64,000 bases of DNA from Desulfurobacterium sp. TC5-1 (GCF_000421485.1 NZ_ATXC01000001.1:806001-870000); one strand, 5' to 3'; shown: positions 45,733 to 55,616, counted from the stretch's first letter. The notes: generated from the sequence alone by a model not told the origin. Translations and numbers: made by a program.

Positions 45733-48375
45733 TTAAACAAGCTCAAGCTTTTTCTCTCTTAAAATTTTCTTCACTTCTTCTTCCAAAGCGTCATATTCAT
45801 TCTCAACCTTTCCATCCAAAATTCTGTGCTTTAATTCCGTCAGCACCTCCTTAAAAACAGGGCCTGGTTTTAACCCCATCTCTTTAAGGTCATTTCCTGT
45901 TATGGCAAGTTTTAAATCTCTCCACTCTTTAAGATACTGCAACAACCTGTGCTTTAATTCCTCTTTCGTAGTTCTTGCAGCGACATAGAGAATCATTTCC
46001 TCTTTTTCTCTTTTCAATGTCTCGAAAAGCTCACTGTTGGTAAAACTACCTTTCTCAAGTTTTGTCGTAAGCTGCTTTCCGCGATATATGAGATTTTTAA
46101 TGAGATTTGCCTCATCTTCCGGAACAGAAAAATCCTTCAAAAGCCTGTCTATCTCCTCTGCAGGAAGACTTTCAAAGAAAGCGGCAAAGTAAAGAATCGG
46201 ATAATCGACCCTGCTTCTGCTGAAAGTCAACCTGTGCCAATTAATTATCTTCCTTATCCTATCGAAAAAGTCCCTCTTTTTTTTGTTCCATATAAACCGC
46301 GGGCTAAAAGCCTTAAGTATTCCATATTCTTCCATTCGGTTTACAATCCTCAGCGGATTATCCTCTTCAAAAATATGTTTAAGCTCAAGGTAAACCCTTT
46401 TCCCTTCAACCGTTCTAAAGAGATTTTTCTGAACAGCAATCTTTAAAAGCTTCTCGGTATGTTTTCCTATATCAAAGCGATAACGAACGGCAAACCGCAA
46501 AGCCCTCAAAATCCTTGTAGGATCCTCAACAAAACTTAAAGCGTGAAGAACCCTTATCTTCTTTTCCTTTATGTCCTTCAAACCATTAAAGAAATCTACC
46601 AGCTTCCCGAATTCCCTGCCGTTAAGCTTAACGGCAAGTGTATTAATGGTGAAATCCCTCCGGAAAAGATCCTTTTTCAAAGGTGCCGTATCCACCTCTG
46701 GAAGAGCACCGGGTGCACGATAAATCTCCGTCCTTGCAGAGGCAAAATCCACCTTAAAGCCATCTAAAAGCGTAACCGTAGCCGTTTTGAACTTATCAAA
46801 AACGTGAACTTTTCCTCCCACCTCCTTAGCAAATGCCTTTGCCAGCTTTGTTGCATCGCCCTCAACGACAATATCAACATCAAGGTTTTTTCTTCCTATA
46901 ATTAAATCTCTGACAAAGCCACCTATAACGTAAGCACTTATACCTTTTTCCGTCGCAACTTCACCAACCTTCTTCAAAAGTTCATAAACCTTTCCCGGAA
47001 GCCTTTCCTTTAACATCTGTTTCACATTTTTAAAGTGAGGCGAAGATGAACGCCTCATATAAAACTTTTCCGACTCATCTATCTCATCACGATAAAGATT
47101 CGTTAGAACATCCGTTCTCGTTATGACACCGACCACTTTACCCCTGTCTATGACAGGAACAAGCGTCTGCTGGTTTGAAACTATAATCTCCTCAATTTCA
47201 CTTACAGGTGTATCCGGAAAAACGCAAGAAAACTCTCTCTCCATTACCGTTGAAACAGGTTCATCGTCCATTCCCATGTAATATGCTTTATCGGTTAAGC
47301 TCCTGTTTATGATACCTACAAGCATCCCCCTATCATCAAGGACAGGCGCAGCGTTTATTCCCTGCTTCATAAGAAACGAAAGACACTCTTTTACGGTCAT
47401 ATCCTTTCTAACAGTTTGTGCCGGTGAAGACATAATGTCTCCCGCCACCTTTGCCGGATAAACAATATCTTTAAGCACTTCTATCACTTTCTCTTTCACT
47501 TCGTAAACCGTCTTATCCCGAATTACTGCCGAAGCTGCCTCCGAATGCCCTCCACCGCCAAGTTTCTCTGCAAGTCTTGACACATCCACAAGGGGCGTTT
47601 TTGACCGACCTATTACAAATACTGTCCCTTCAACACCTGCCACGGCTATCAAGGCAGGATAGTTGTTGATGTCAAGCAGTTTACTGACGAGGTGGGCAAT
47701 ATCTCCCACGTATTTATCAAACTGCACAGTGGTAAGAGCTATCCTGTTACCGTTAATCTCAAGAATTTCAACGTTATCCTTTAAAACCTTCAAAATATCA
47801 ATCTCTTCCGGTGAAAACTCCCTTGGAAGATAGTGTTTTATTATTTCCGGATTGGCGCCGATTGAAAAGAGATAACCGGCCGCTATGTGATCAAGGGAGG
47901 ACGTGCCTGGAAAAAGAAAACTTCCCGTATCAGAATAGATTCCTAAAGCCATTATTGAAGCTTCAAGTGGCGAAGGGATTATTCCCTTACCCTTTAGAAT
48001 CATAGTAAGAAGGGAAGTTACCGCTCCAGTTTCCTTAAAGTAAAGCCTTACGTTTTTAAACCCTGAAGTTTCCCGTGTGTGGTGGTCATAAATAATCACG
48101 GGAACATCTTTCCCCGCTATTTTATCCTTAACCACTTCAGGTATTCTCTCTATGTCCGACGTGTCAACGACAATCAGCTTTTCTATTTCACCGTTAAAAC
48201 CTGTCTCATCAACGTAATCAAGCAGTTTCGGATTCTCTTCAAGAACCTTAATAACATCTTTACCTTTCGTCCCCGGAAGGACGACAACCGCATCAGGATA
48301 AAGTTTCCTAACTGCAATGACAGCTCCAAGAGCATCAAGATCCATATTCTTATGAGCAGTTATAACGATAGCCAT
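45733..48375 (-). CDS. A-adding-type tRNA nucleotidyltransferase fused to DHH and CBS domains
   Basis: 880 residues. Order: DHH phosphoesterase domain (HKNMDLDALGA, DTSD, YDHHT at about 97-99), DHHA1-like GGGGHSEAAS, two CBS domains (about 315-430), then a polyA-polymerase head (YVIGGFVRD, LDVDIVVEGDA with catalytic Asp pair, RRDFTINTLAVKL) and its RNA-binding tail. This domain order is known from the A-adding enzyme of Aquifex, which adds the terminal A76 while a separate CC-adding enzyme adds C74 and C75. Specificity is inferred from architecture. No CC-adding gene is in the window. It diverges from folP. Confidence 0.88.
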   Translation of the reverse strand: MAIVITAHKNMDLDALGAVIAVRKLYPDAVVVLPGTKGKDVIKVLEENPKLLDYVDETGFNGEIEKLIVVDTSDIERIPEVVKDKIAGKDVPVIIYDHHTRETSGFKNVRLYFKETGAVTSLLTMILKGKGIIPSPLEASIMALGIYSDTGSFLFPGTSSLDHIAAGYLFSIGANPEIIKHYLPREFSPEEIDILKVLKDNVEILEINGNRIALTTVQFDKYVGDIAHLVSKLLDINNYPALIAVAGVEGTVFVIGRSKTPLVDVSRLAEKLGGGGHSEAASAVIRDKTVYEVKEKVIEVLKDIVYPAKVAGDIMSSPAQTVRKDMTVKECLSFLMKQGINAAPVLDDRGMLVGIINRSLTDKAYYMGMDDEPVSTVMEREFSCVFPDTPVSEIEEIIVSNQQTLVPVIDRGKVVGVITRTDVLTNLYRDEIDESEKFYMRRSSSPHFKNVKQMLKERLPGKVYELLKKVGEVATEKGISAYVIGGFVRDLIIGRKNLDVDIVVEGDATKLAKAFAKEVGGKVHVFDKFKTATVTLLDGFKVDFASARTEIYRAPGALPEVDTAPLKKDLFRRDFTINTLAVKLNGREFGKLVDFFNGLKDIKEKKIRVLHALSFVEDPTRILRALRFAVRYRFDIGKHTEKLLKIAVQKNLFRTVEGKRVYLELKHIFEEDNPLRIVNRMEEYGILKAFSPRFIWNKKKRDFFDRIRKIINWHRLTFSRSRVDYPILYFAAFFESLPAEEIDRLLKDFSVPEDEANLIKNLIYRGKQLTTKLEKGSFTNSELFETLKREKEEMILYVAARTTKEELKHRLLQYLKEWRDLKLAITGNDLKEMGLKPGPVFKEVLTELKHRILDGKVENEYDALEEEVKKILREKKLELV

Positions 48376-48452
48376 ATTTCCCCTTTATTCACACGCTGTT
48401 TTATAGGTATAATTTAACTCATCATCTTCTATTTTAAACTACGGGGCAAACT

Positions 48453-49649
48453 ATGTTCGTAACAATAAGAAAATTTACAAAAAGTAAACTTAAAGAGTTC
48501 TTGCTTACCATCGGAAACACACCTGAAGGTGCCGACATTCTCTCAAAAAAGGGCATTCTATATACGTTTGTAATAGAAGGAATAGACACAAGGGCAGCCA
48601 ACATTCTAAAGCAGGACGCAATAGCTTCAGGAGGCGACTGCGCCCTACCAAGAGAAGCTTCTTCTTTCACATGTAAAACGTGCACAGCTGTCCTTATCGG
48701 TTCTCTCAGAACTATTGAAAAACTCCTTGAAAGAATGAAAAAGCAACCTTTCGGACTTAAAAAACTTGCTGACGAAATAAAGAGGCTGATAGAGGCCGAT
48801 TCCAACACAAGGTTTGAGCTTAAAGCAAACGGAAAAACGCTTTCTCTTGAAAAGCCTACAATCATGGGCATTTTGAACACGACCCCCGATTCCTTTTCTG
48901 ACGGCGGGAAGTGGACAACCGTCGATAGAGCCCTGAAGCACGCGGAGGAAATGATAGAAGACGGAGCGTCAATAATTGACGTTGGCGGTGAATCTACAAG
49001 ACCTGGCGCCGAACCTGTCCCACTTGAAGAAGAGATGAGAAGAGTTGTTCCAGTGATAGAAGCAATAAGAAAAGAGTTTCCGGGCGTTTTTATATCCGTT
49101 GACACTTACAAATCAAAAGTAGCGGAGGAAGCCTTAAACGCAGGTGCCGACATAATAAACGACATAAGCGGTTTCCACTTTGACAACAGAATGGCAGAAC
49201 TGGTAGCTGAAAGAAACGTCCCGGCCGTTCTCATGCATATAAAAGGAACACCGAGAGACATGCAGAAAAACCCCTACTACGAAGACGTAATAAAAGAGTT
49301 ATGCCAATACTTTGAAGAGACCATAAAAGAAGCTAAAGAGAAAGGGGTTAAAAAGGAACAGATAATCATAGACCCGGGAATAGGTTTTGGGAAGCGGCTT
49401 GAAGATAACCTTACAATTCTTAAAAGGATTAACGAATTCAAAAGGTTTGGCGTTCCAATTCTGCTTGGCACTTCAAGAAAAAGTTTCATAAAAATGGTAA
49501 CAGGCGAAGAAAATCCGGAAAAAAGAGTCGCCGGCTCTTTAGCCTCAATAGTTAAAGGCGTTTTAAACGGTGTGAAAATTGTAAGAGTTCACGATGTAAA
49601 AGAGACGAAGCAGTTTTTAGACATACTACTTGCCATAGAGGACGCTTAA
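48453..49649 (+). CDS. folP: Dihydropteroate synthase with N-terminal extension
   Basis: 398 residues, about 120 more than E. coli FolP. The catalytic barrel starts near residue 137 with PTIMGILNTTPDSFSDGGKW, then VGGESTRPGAEPV, SVDTYKSKVAEEALNAGADIINDISG, and DPGIGFGK. It joins p-aminobenzoate to the pterin in folate synthesis. The N-terminal extension (about 1-130, with a CKTCTAVLIG element) occurs in DHPS of several thermophiles and Gram-positives and has no known role. cdaA starts directly at the next base, so this is the first gene of a seven-gene run. Confidence 0.93.
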   Translation: MFVTIRKFTKSKLKEFLLTIGNTPEGADILSKKGILYTFVIEGIDTRAANILKQDAIASGGDCALPREASSFTCKTCTAVLIGSLRTIEKLLERMKKQPFGLKKLADEIKRLIEADSNTRFELKANGKTLSLEKPTIMGILNTTPDSFSDGGKWTTVDRALKHAEEMIEDGASIIDVGGESTRPGAEPVPLEEEMRRVVPVIEAIRKEFPGVFISVDTYKSKVAEEALNAGADIINDISGFHFDNRMAELVAERNVPAVLMHIKGTPRDMQKNPYYEDVIKELCQYFEETIKEAKEKGVKKEQIIIDPGIGFGKRLEDNLTILKRINEFKRFGVPILLGTSRKSFIKMVTGEENPEKRVAGSLASIVKGVLNGVKIVRVHDVKETKQFLDILLAIEDA

Positions 49650-50477
49650 ATGCTAAACATTCTACCTCAAATAACAATCAGGGACCTGATAGATATAGGA
49701 CTTGTCTCTTTCCTTATATACAGAGTTTTAATCTATCTATCCAAAACGCGGGCGATACAGATCCTCTTTGGAATAATGACAATCGTTATGTTAAGCGTCC
49801 TGGCAAGAATCCTCGACCTCTACACTCTTTCTTTCCTCTTGAACAATGTTCTAACCATCGGAATATTTGCCCTCATCGTGATATTCCAGCCTGAAATAAG
49901 AAAACTGCTTGCAAGACTTGGCGAAGGGCAGATGGGACTGTTTGCCCAGAGATACGAAGCAGAAAAGGTCATTGACGAAATTGTCAGGGCTTCTGCCACC
50001 ATGTCAGAGGACAAAATAGGAGCGCTAATAGTCATTGAAAGAGACGTAAAGACGGACAGCTACGCAGAAGCCGGAACAGAAATTGACGGTGAGGTATCAA
50101 AAGAACTGCTAATAACGATATTCTGGCCGGGAACGCCGCTACATGACGGCGCAGTCATTGTAAGGGAAGACAGGATAAAAAAGGCCGGCGTCTTTTTACC
50201 ATTAACGTTAAACACCAAACTTCCACAGGTGGTGGGAACAAGGCACAGAGCAGCTATGGGAATAACGGAAGAGACCGATGCAATAGCCGTTATCGTTTCT
50301 GAAGAAACGGGAAACATATCAATAGCTTACCATGGAAAACTGATTAAAAACCTTGAACCCCAGAGGTTGAAAAGAATCTTGAAGTCACTTCTTGTAAAAG
50401 AGATAGAAACGAAAAATGCGCTGAAAGAACTACTTACCACTTTTTTGAAGGGCGAAAATGCTGAAAAAGATAGTTGA
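49650..50477 (+). CDS. cdaA: Diadenylate cyclase CdaA
   Basis: 275 residues: three N-terminal membrane helices (about 10-85) and the DisA_N domain with the catalytic DGA motif in LHDGAVIV and RHR in GTRHRAAMGI. It makes the second messenger c-di-AMP from ATP, which controls osmolyte and K+ transport. ybbR/cdaR and glmM follow in the order known from Firmicutes, where CdaA activity is tuned by both. It overlaps the YbbR gene by 20 bases. Presence in a Gram-negative thermophile is notable but not unprecedented. Confidence 0.95.
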   Translation: MLNILPQITIRDLIDIGLVSFLIYRVLIYLSKTRAIQILFGIMTIVMLSVLARILDLYTLSFLLNNVLTIGIFALIVIFQPEIRKLLARLGEGQMGLFAQRYEAEKVIDEIVRASATMSEDKIGALIVIERDVKTDSYAEAGTEIDGEVSKELLITIFWPGTPLHDGAVIVREDRIKKAGVFLPLTLNTKLPQVVGTRHRAAMGITEETDAIAVIVSEETGNISIAYHGKLIKNLEPQRLKRILKSLLVKEIETKNALKELLTTFLKGENAEKDS

Positions 50478-51102
50478 TACAATATTTAAAAACTTTCACT
50501 ACAAACTGCTGGCAGTGATATTCTCTTTTCTGCTGTGGTTCTTAGCTGCCAAGCAGGAATTCATCGTTTTAACTGTAAAACTGCCCGTAAAAATAATAAC
50601 ACCGGCAACCGTAAATGTGGCAAGCTACAAACCGGAAAAATTAACAGTCGAAGTTGAGGGAACAAAAAAATCCATAGAATTTATTAAAAAAGAGGGAGAA
50701 CTCTACATAAACCTACCCGCTCACTTCACTAAAGATAACGGAACGATAACCTTACCCGTTAACCTTTCAATGTTAACACTTAAACCGCAACTTCCGGACA
50801 TTTCTATCAGAAGTGTTAAAACAAAAACCATTACATTAAAACTTGAAAAAGTCATAGAAAAACTCACTCCGGTAAAAGTTGTCCTAACTGGCAAAAACAG
50901 ACACAAATTCAAAGCCAAAATAGTAACACCCAACTACGTAACCGTTTACGTGCCTCAATCAAAAGCGGCAGAAGTAAAATTGGTAAAAACAGAACCCATA
51001 AACACGGACAACCTGAAAACAAGCGCAACTATTTACGCTAAAATAGAATCCCCTTACAGAACTTTCCCGGAAAGCGTGAAAGTGAAGCTGATCAGGAGGT
51101 AA
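50458..51102 (+). CDS. cdaR: YbbR-domain protein, CdaR-like
   Basis: 214 residues with one N-terminal membrane helix (LLAVIFSFLLWFLAA, about 18-34) and an extracytoplasmic part with about two YbbR-like repeats (PVKIITPATVNVASYKPEKLTVEVEG; PVKVVLTGKNRHKFKAKIVTPNYVTVYVP). CdaR regulates the diadenylate cyclase from outside the membrane. Shorter than Bacillus CdaR, which has four repeats. Starts within cdaA and ends 2 bases before glmM. Confidence 0.85.
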   Translation: MLKKIVDTIFKNFHYKLLAVIFSFLLWFLAAKQEFIVLTVKLPVKIITPATVNVASYKPEKLTVEVEGTKKSIEFIKKEGELYINLPAHFTKDNGTITLPVNLSMLTLKPQLPDISIRSVKTKTITLKLEKVIEKLTPVKVVLTGKNRHKFKAKIVTPNYVTVYVPQSKAAEVKLVKTEPINTDNLKTSATIYAKIESPYRTFPESVKVKLIRR

Positions 51103-51104
51103 TA

Positions 51105-52448
51105 ATGCCGAAGAAGAAACTTTTTGGAACTGATGGTATCCGCGGCGTGGCAAACGAATTTCCTTTAACCTGTGAAATGACGCAAAAAATCGGCGTGGCA
51201 GCAGGATGCTACCTTAAAGCCAAGTATCCCGACAAAAAACATACAGTTGTGATTGGAAAAGACACCCGCGCCTCTTCTGATATGATAATTTCAGCCCTCA
51301 TATCAGGACTGACCGCTACAGGCATTGACGTTACGTATCTTGGAACGACAACAACACCTTCTATTTCATACATGGTGAAAAACTTTTCCCTATCAATGGG
51401 CATTATGGTCTCTGCATCCCACAACCCCGCAGAGTACAACGGTATAAAGTTCTTTAATCGGGAAGGAAAAAAGTTTTCAGAGATGGAAGAGGCCTCCCTC
51501 GAGCTTGTAATATTCAACAAGTACGAACTTCCAAAAGCATCAGCTCTTGAAATAGGCAGAATCTTTGATGGAAGAGGACTTCTTGAAAGCTACGCAAAAT
51601 TCCTTGAAGAAGCCGGAACATACCTTGCAGGACTTAGAATAGCCCTTGACTGTGCCAACGGTGCAGCCTACATGATAGCACCGGAAGTTTTTAAAGCTTT
51701 AGGCGCAAAAGTGTTCATTTACAACGCAGAACCTGACGGCCTCAATATAAACAGAAACTGCGGCGCTACACATCCTGAATTTCTCGCAGAAAAGGTAAAA
51801 GAGATAAAAGCAGATGTCGGATTTGCCTTTGACGGCGACGCTGACAGGTGTGTTGCAGTTGACGAAAAAGGAAACATTATAGACGGCGATGAAATAATAG
51901 CCCTTCTATCTGATTACTTTGGTGAATCAGAACCTGTTGTTGCAACGGTTATGAGCAATCTTGGACTTGAAAAATATATAAGGTCGAAAGGCATAGAGTT
52001 TTACAGAACACCTGTTGGCGACAGACACGTATCGGAAAAGATGGAAGAAGTAGGCGCTATCATAGGTGGTGAACAGTCCGGCCACATAATAATAAGAAGG
52101 TTCATGGAAACGGGCGACGGCGTTCTGACAGCAATCCTTCTTGCCTCAATTCTTAAAAAGAGCGGCAAAACGTTCAGTGAACTTACAAACGTGTTTAAAA
52201 AGTATCCCCAAAAGCTTGTAAACCTTAAAGTTAAAGAGAAAAAACCTATAGACAGGTTAGAAGAGGTCAAAAAGGCAATCGCCGATGCAGAACTTACACT
52301 TGAAGACAGGGGAAGGATCCTTGTAAGGTATTCGGGAACAGAACCTCTGGTCAGAATAATGGTGGAAGCCGAAAGTGAAGACCTGATAGAAAAAACCATT
52401 TCAACAATTGAAGAAGCATTTAAAAGAGAGGGCATTGTTGAAGAATAA
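51105..52448 (+). CDS. glmM: Phosphoglucosamine mutase
   Basis: 447 residues, typical. Active-site phosphoserine in VSASHNPAEYNGIK, metal-binding DGDADR (about 243-248), GEQSGH sugar-binding loop, and C-terminal RYSGTEPLVRIMVE phosphate-binding loop. Converts glucosamine-6-phosphate to glucosamine-1-phosphate for UDP-GlcNAc, which feeds MurA and LpxD encoded elsewhere in this window. Its co-location with cdaA is the conserved module. rsmA starts just before its stop. Confidence 0.97.
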   Translation: MPKKKLFGTDGIRGVANEFPLTCEMTQKIGVAAGCYLKAKYPDKKHTVVIGKDTRASSDMIISALISGLTATGIDVTYLGTTTTPSISYMVKNFSLSMGIMVSASHNPAEYNGIKFFNREGKKFSEMEEASLELVIFNKYELPKASALEIGRIFDGRGLLESYAKFLEEAGTYLAGLRIALDCANGAAYMIAPEVFKALGAKVFIYNAEPDGLNINRNCGATHPEFLAEKVKEIKADVGFAFDGDADRCVAVDEKGNIIDGDEIIALLSDYFGESEPVVATVMSNLGLEKYIRSKGIEFYRTPVGDRHVSEKMEEVGAIIGGEQSGHIIIRRFMETGDGVLTAILLASILKKSGKTFSELTNVFKKYPQKLVNLKVKEKKPIDRLEEVKKAIADAELTLEDRGRILVRYSGTEPLVRIMVEAESEDLIEKTISTIEEAFKREGIVEE

Positions 52449-53223
52449 ACCTCCAAGACTTAAAAAATCCCTCGGACAGCACTTTTTAAAAGATAGAAAC
52501 ATCATAAAAAAGATAGTTGATGCCGCCGGGATAGAAACAGACGATACGGTCGTTGAAATAGGTCCCGGCGGCGGTGCCTTAACGGAAGAGATTTTAGAAA
52601 GAAACCCCCAATCCCTCGTATGCGTTGAAATAGACCCTGAAATGGTGGAATTTTTAAAAGAGAAGTTCAAAACCCGTAAAAACTTCACAATTTTAAACGA
52701 AGATGCAAAAAAATTTGACCTGTCACAGGTGGGAAGCAACCTGAAAGTTTTAGGCAACCTTCCCTACAATGTTTCCACCGCAATAATAAGAAACCTTTTA
52801 AACTACATTGACAGCGTTCAGACAGCCATCTTTATGACTCAAAAAGAGGTGGCACAAAGGCTAACCAGCACCGTGGGAAAAGATTACGGCTACCTGCCGG
52901 CGCTGCTTCAAAACTTTTTCAAAATAGAGAAACTTTTTGACGTCCCGCCTGGTGCCTTTGTTCCGCCGCCTAAAGTCTGGTCAACCGTTTTTAAGATGAC
53001 CCCTTTAGGTTTTAGAATGGAAGAAAAAGAACTTAAAAAATTTGAAAGCTTTTTGAAAAAAGCCTTCTCAAACAGGCGGAAAAAGCTGAAAAACAACATA
53101 GGAAAACCGCCTTCAGCAGAATTGGAAGAGATGTTCCAAAAGAGAGCCGAAGAGATACCGCCAACTGAAATGCTGTCTCTTTTCAGAAAAATCCGGCAAA
53201 TAGCACCGAAACAAAATTTTTAG
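52438..53223 (+). CDS. rsmA: 16S rRNA dimethyladenosine transferase
   Basis: 261 residues from a TTG at 52438 with GAGAGGG upstream; a TTG at 52408 would add ten residues but lacks a good site. KSLGQHFLKD, the SAM motif VVEIGPGGGALTEEIL, NLPYNVSTAIIRNLL (NLPY active site) and VPPPKVWS are all typical. It dimethylates A1518 and A1519 of 16S rRNA (E. coli numbers). Overlaps the end of glmM by 11 bases. Confidence 0.95.
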   Translation: MKNKPPRLKKSLGQHFLKDRNIIKKIVDAAGIETDDTVVEIGPGGGALTEEILERNPQSLVCVEIDPEMVEFLKEKFKTRKNFTILNEDAKKFDLSQVGSNLKVLGNLPYNVSTAIIRNLLNYIDSVQTAIFMTQKEVAQRLTSTVGKDYGYLPALLQNFFKIEKLFDVPPGAFVPPPKVWSTVFKMTPLGFRMEEKELKKFESFLKKAFSNRRKKLKNNIGKPPSAELEEMFQKRAEEIPPTEMLSLFRKIRQIAPKQNF

Positions 53224-53235
53224 TAAAATCAATTT

Positions 53236-54750
53236 ATGGTTTCCAACGTTAAAAGCTACACGCTAATAGGTGTTAATGCAGTTGAGGTTCTGGTTCAGGT
53301 TGATGCCGGCAGAGGTATGCCGGGCACCATCGTTGTTGGACTTCCGGATTCTGCCGTAAAAGAAAGCAGAGAAAGGGTAAAAGCGGCAATCGTAAATTCG
53401 GGCTATCCCTTTCCTGCAAAGAAAATAGTGATAAATCTTGCGCCGGCAGATGTCAAAAAAGAGGGAACGATATACGACCTTCCGATATCAATCGGCATAT
53501 TGGTGGCACAGAACATCGTTTCAGGCAAAAGGCTAAACGAATATCTGATAGCCGGCGAACTTGGTCTCAAAGGTGAGATAAGAAAAGTAAAAGGTGCCCT
53601 TGCTGCAGCTATACTTGCAAAAAAGAAAGGTTACAGAGGGATAATTTTACCTTCAGAAAACGCTGAAGAGTCTTCTTTAATAAGCGGCATTGAAATAATC
53701 CCGATTAAGCACCTTTCAGAAGCAGTTGCCTTTTTAAACGACGACATCAAAATAGAACCTGTTAAAAAAAACTTAACAGAAAATAACTTCAGCTTTGCCG
53801 TTGACATGTCAGACATTGCCGGCCAGTATCACGCCAAAAGAGCCGTTGAAATAGCGGCAGCCGGCGGGCACAACATACTTTTCGTAGGACCGCCGGGCTC
53901 AGGAAAAACAATGCTTTCAAGGAGAATCCCGACAATACTGCCGCCAATGACAGAAAAGGAAATCATAGAAACGACACAGATATACAGTGCCGCAGGAATG
54001 TTAAGCGGCATAATAACGAAAAGACCCTACCGTGCGCCGCATCATACCGTATCAGATGTAGCACTGATAGGTGGGGGAAGCAGTATCAGACCCGGCGAGG
54101 TGAGCCTTGCCCACAACGGCGTTCTCTTTCTTGATGAATTTCCAGAGTTTAAACGTTCTGCCCTTGAAGCCTTGAGACAACCGATAGAAGACGGAGAAGT
54201 TACAATCTCAAGAATTTCAGGAAGCATAACCTTCCCGGCAAAATTCATGCTTGTAGCAGCCATGAATCCCTGTCCCTGCGGTTTTTACGGATTTGAAGAC
54301 GGTGTTCACTACTGTACATGTTCACCTGCCCAGGTTAAACGCTACCGTTCAAAGGTTTCAGGACCGATACTTGACAGGATAGACATTCACGTATCTTTAC
54401 CTGCCGTAAAGCCCGAAGAGCTTGCAAAGATGGAAAAGGGCGAATCCTCTGAAAAAATCAGAGAAAGAGTCACAAAAGCCCACGAAAGGCAAAAAGAGAG
54501 ATTTAAAGGACTGCCGTTTTCGTTCAACGGAAAGATGGACTCAAAAGCCATAAAAAAATTCTGTAAACTTACAGATAAGGCAGAAGAGATACTAAACCGC
54601 GCCGTTAAAACCTATGCACTATCTGCGAGAGCTTACAATAGAATCCTAAAACTCTCGTTAACAATAGCAGACCTTGATGAATCAGATATAATCCAGCCAA
54701 AACACATCATTGAAGCTCTGGGATTTAGAGAAAACATCTCGGCAAACTAA
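53236..54750 (+). CDS. comM: ComM/YifB-type Mg-chelatase-like AAA+ ATPase
   Basis: 504 residues. N-terminal Lon-protease-like domain (VEVDAGRGMPGTIVVGLPDSAVKESRERV region), AAA+ Walker A VGPPGSGKTML (about 214), Walker B LFLDEFPEF, and a C-terminal Mg-chelatase domain with CPCGF and CTCSPAQVKRYRSKVSGPILDRIDIHV. ComM is a branch-migration helicase for natural transformation. Together with comF, pilT and pilC in this window it points to competence. Starts 12 bases after rsmA; the ribosome-binding site is weak. Confidence 0.93.
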   Translation: MVSNVKSYTLIGVNAVEVLVQVDAGRGMPGTIVVGLPDSAVKESRERVKAAIVNSGYPFPAKKIVINLAPADVKKEGTIYDLPISIGILVAQNIVSGKRLNEYLIAGELGLKGEIRKVKGALAAAILAKKKGYRGIILPSENAEESSLISGIEIIPIKHLSEAVAFLNDDIKIEPVKKNLTENNFSFAVDMSDIAGQYHAKRAVEIAAAGGHNILFVGPPGSGKTMLSRRIPTILPPMTEKEIIETTQIYSAAGMLSGIITKRPYRAPHHTVSDVALIGGGSSIRPGEVSLAHNGVLFLDEFPEFKRSALEALRQPIEDGEVTISRISGSITFPAKFMLVAAMNPCPCGFYGFEDGVHYCTCSPAQVKRYRSKVSGPILDRIDIHVSLPAVKPEELAKMEKGESSEKIRERVTKAHERQKERFKGLPFSFNGKMDSKAIKKFCKLTDKAEEILNRAVKTYALSARAYNRILKLSLTIADLDESDIIQPKHIIEALGFRENISAN

Positions 54751-54752
54751 AA

Positions 54753-55616
54753 ATGATAGAGATAAAAAAGAGACCCAAAGATTTTATAGTCATTGAAGAA
54801 GCTTCTTTTGAAATAGATGAAAACGGAACACACTTTTTATACCTTTTAACAAAGAAGAACCTCACAACGAGAGAGCTTGCATCCCTTTTAGGCTTTTCCT
54901 ACGCAGGACTCAAAGACAAAACAGCCGTGACAGTTCAGCACGTTTCATTCCCGGAATTTAAAGGCAACTATGTAAGAGAAAATTTAAAAGACGGTGCTTA
55001 TTTTCTGAAATTTATCGGAAAAATTCCAAAGAAAATAAAAATCGGACACCTGAAGGGAAACCGATTTTACATAAAATTGCACGGGCAAAAGGTTAAACCT
55101 GCCAATTACTTCATAAACTTTTACGGAATCCAGAGATTAAAGGGAAACGTTTATAAAGGGGAAAAACTTTTTAAAAAGCTTATGGAAAAACCAGGAAAGC
55201 TAAAGTGGCGGGAAAATTTTTTAATAGATGCCTTTCTCTCATTCTTGTGGAATGAAACGCTAAAACTTTACTTATCCGAAACGGTGGAAGGAAAATTTAA
55301 AAACTGTGAAGGTTTCCACTTTTTTATACCTTCAGAATCTCTTGAAAAAATCAGAGAAAAAGTCCCAAAATTCTGGACAATTGCAGGTTATAAAAAAGAC
55401 TACAGGGAAAGTCTGCCCTTCTACAAAAAAGTGCTGTCAGAGAAAGATATCTCAATGGACGATTTCATCAGAACTTTAAAGAATTTGAGAATCAAAGGTG
55501 ATTTCAGGAAAACTTACCTTCCGGTTAAAGCAGAAATTAAAAACGACTTTATATCTTTTTCCCTTCCGAAAGGCGCCTACGCAACAGTTTATCTAATTTT
55601 TTGTGATTTTAGATAA
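54753..55616 (+). CDS. truD: TruD-family tRNA pseudouridine synthase
   Basis: 287 residues. TruD motifs are FIVIEE near the start, SYAGLKDKTAVTVQ with the catalytic Asp of the GxKDxxA motif, and NFYGIQRL. TruD modifies U13 of tRNA-Glu in E. coli. This copy is about 60 residues shorter than E. coli TruD, most of the loss being in the insertion (TRUD) domain; the active-site half is intact. It is the last gene of the folP-to-truD run, with a 2-base gap to comM, and converges on the zinc-ribbon gene. Confidence 0.83.
   Translation: MIEIKKRPKDFIVIEEASFEIDENGTHFLYLLTKKNLTTRELASLLGFSYAGLKDKTAVTVQHVSFPEFKGNYVRENLKDGAYFLKFIGKIPKKIKIGHLKGNRFYIKLHGQKVKPANYFINFYGIQRLKGNVYKGEKLFKKLMEKPGKLKWRENFLIDAFLSFLWNETLKLYLSETVEGKFKNCEGFHFFIPSESLEKIREKVPKFWTIAGYKKDYRESLPFYKKVLSEKDISMDDFIRTLKNLRIKGDFRKTYLPVKAEIKNDFISFSLPKGAYATVYLIFCDFR

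Noticed and set aside
48376-48452. Promoter TATAAT between the A-adding-type gene and folP
   Set aside because: A TATAAT is present but the matching -35 is poor (TTATTC); kept out of the feature list.
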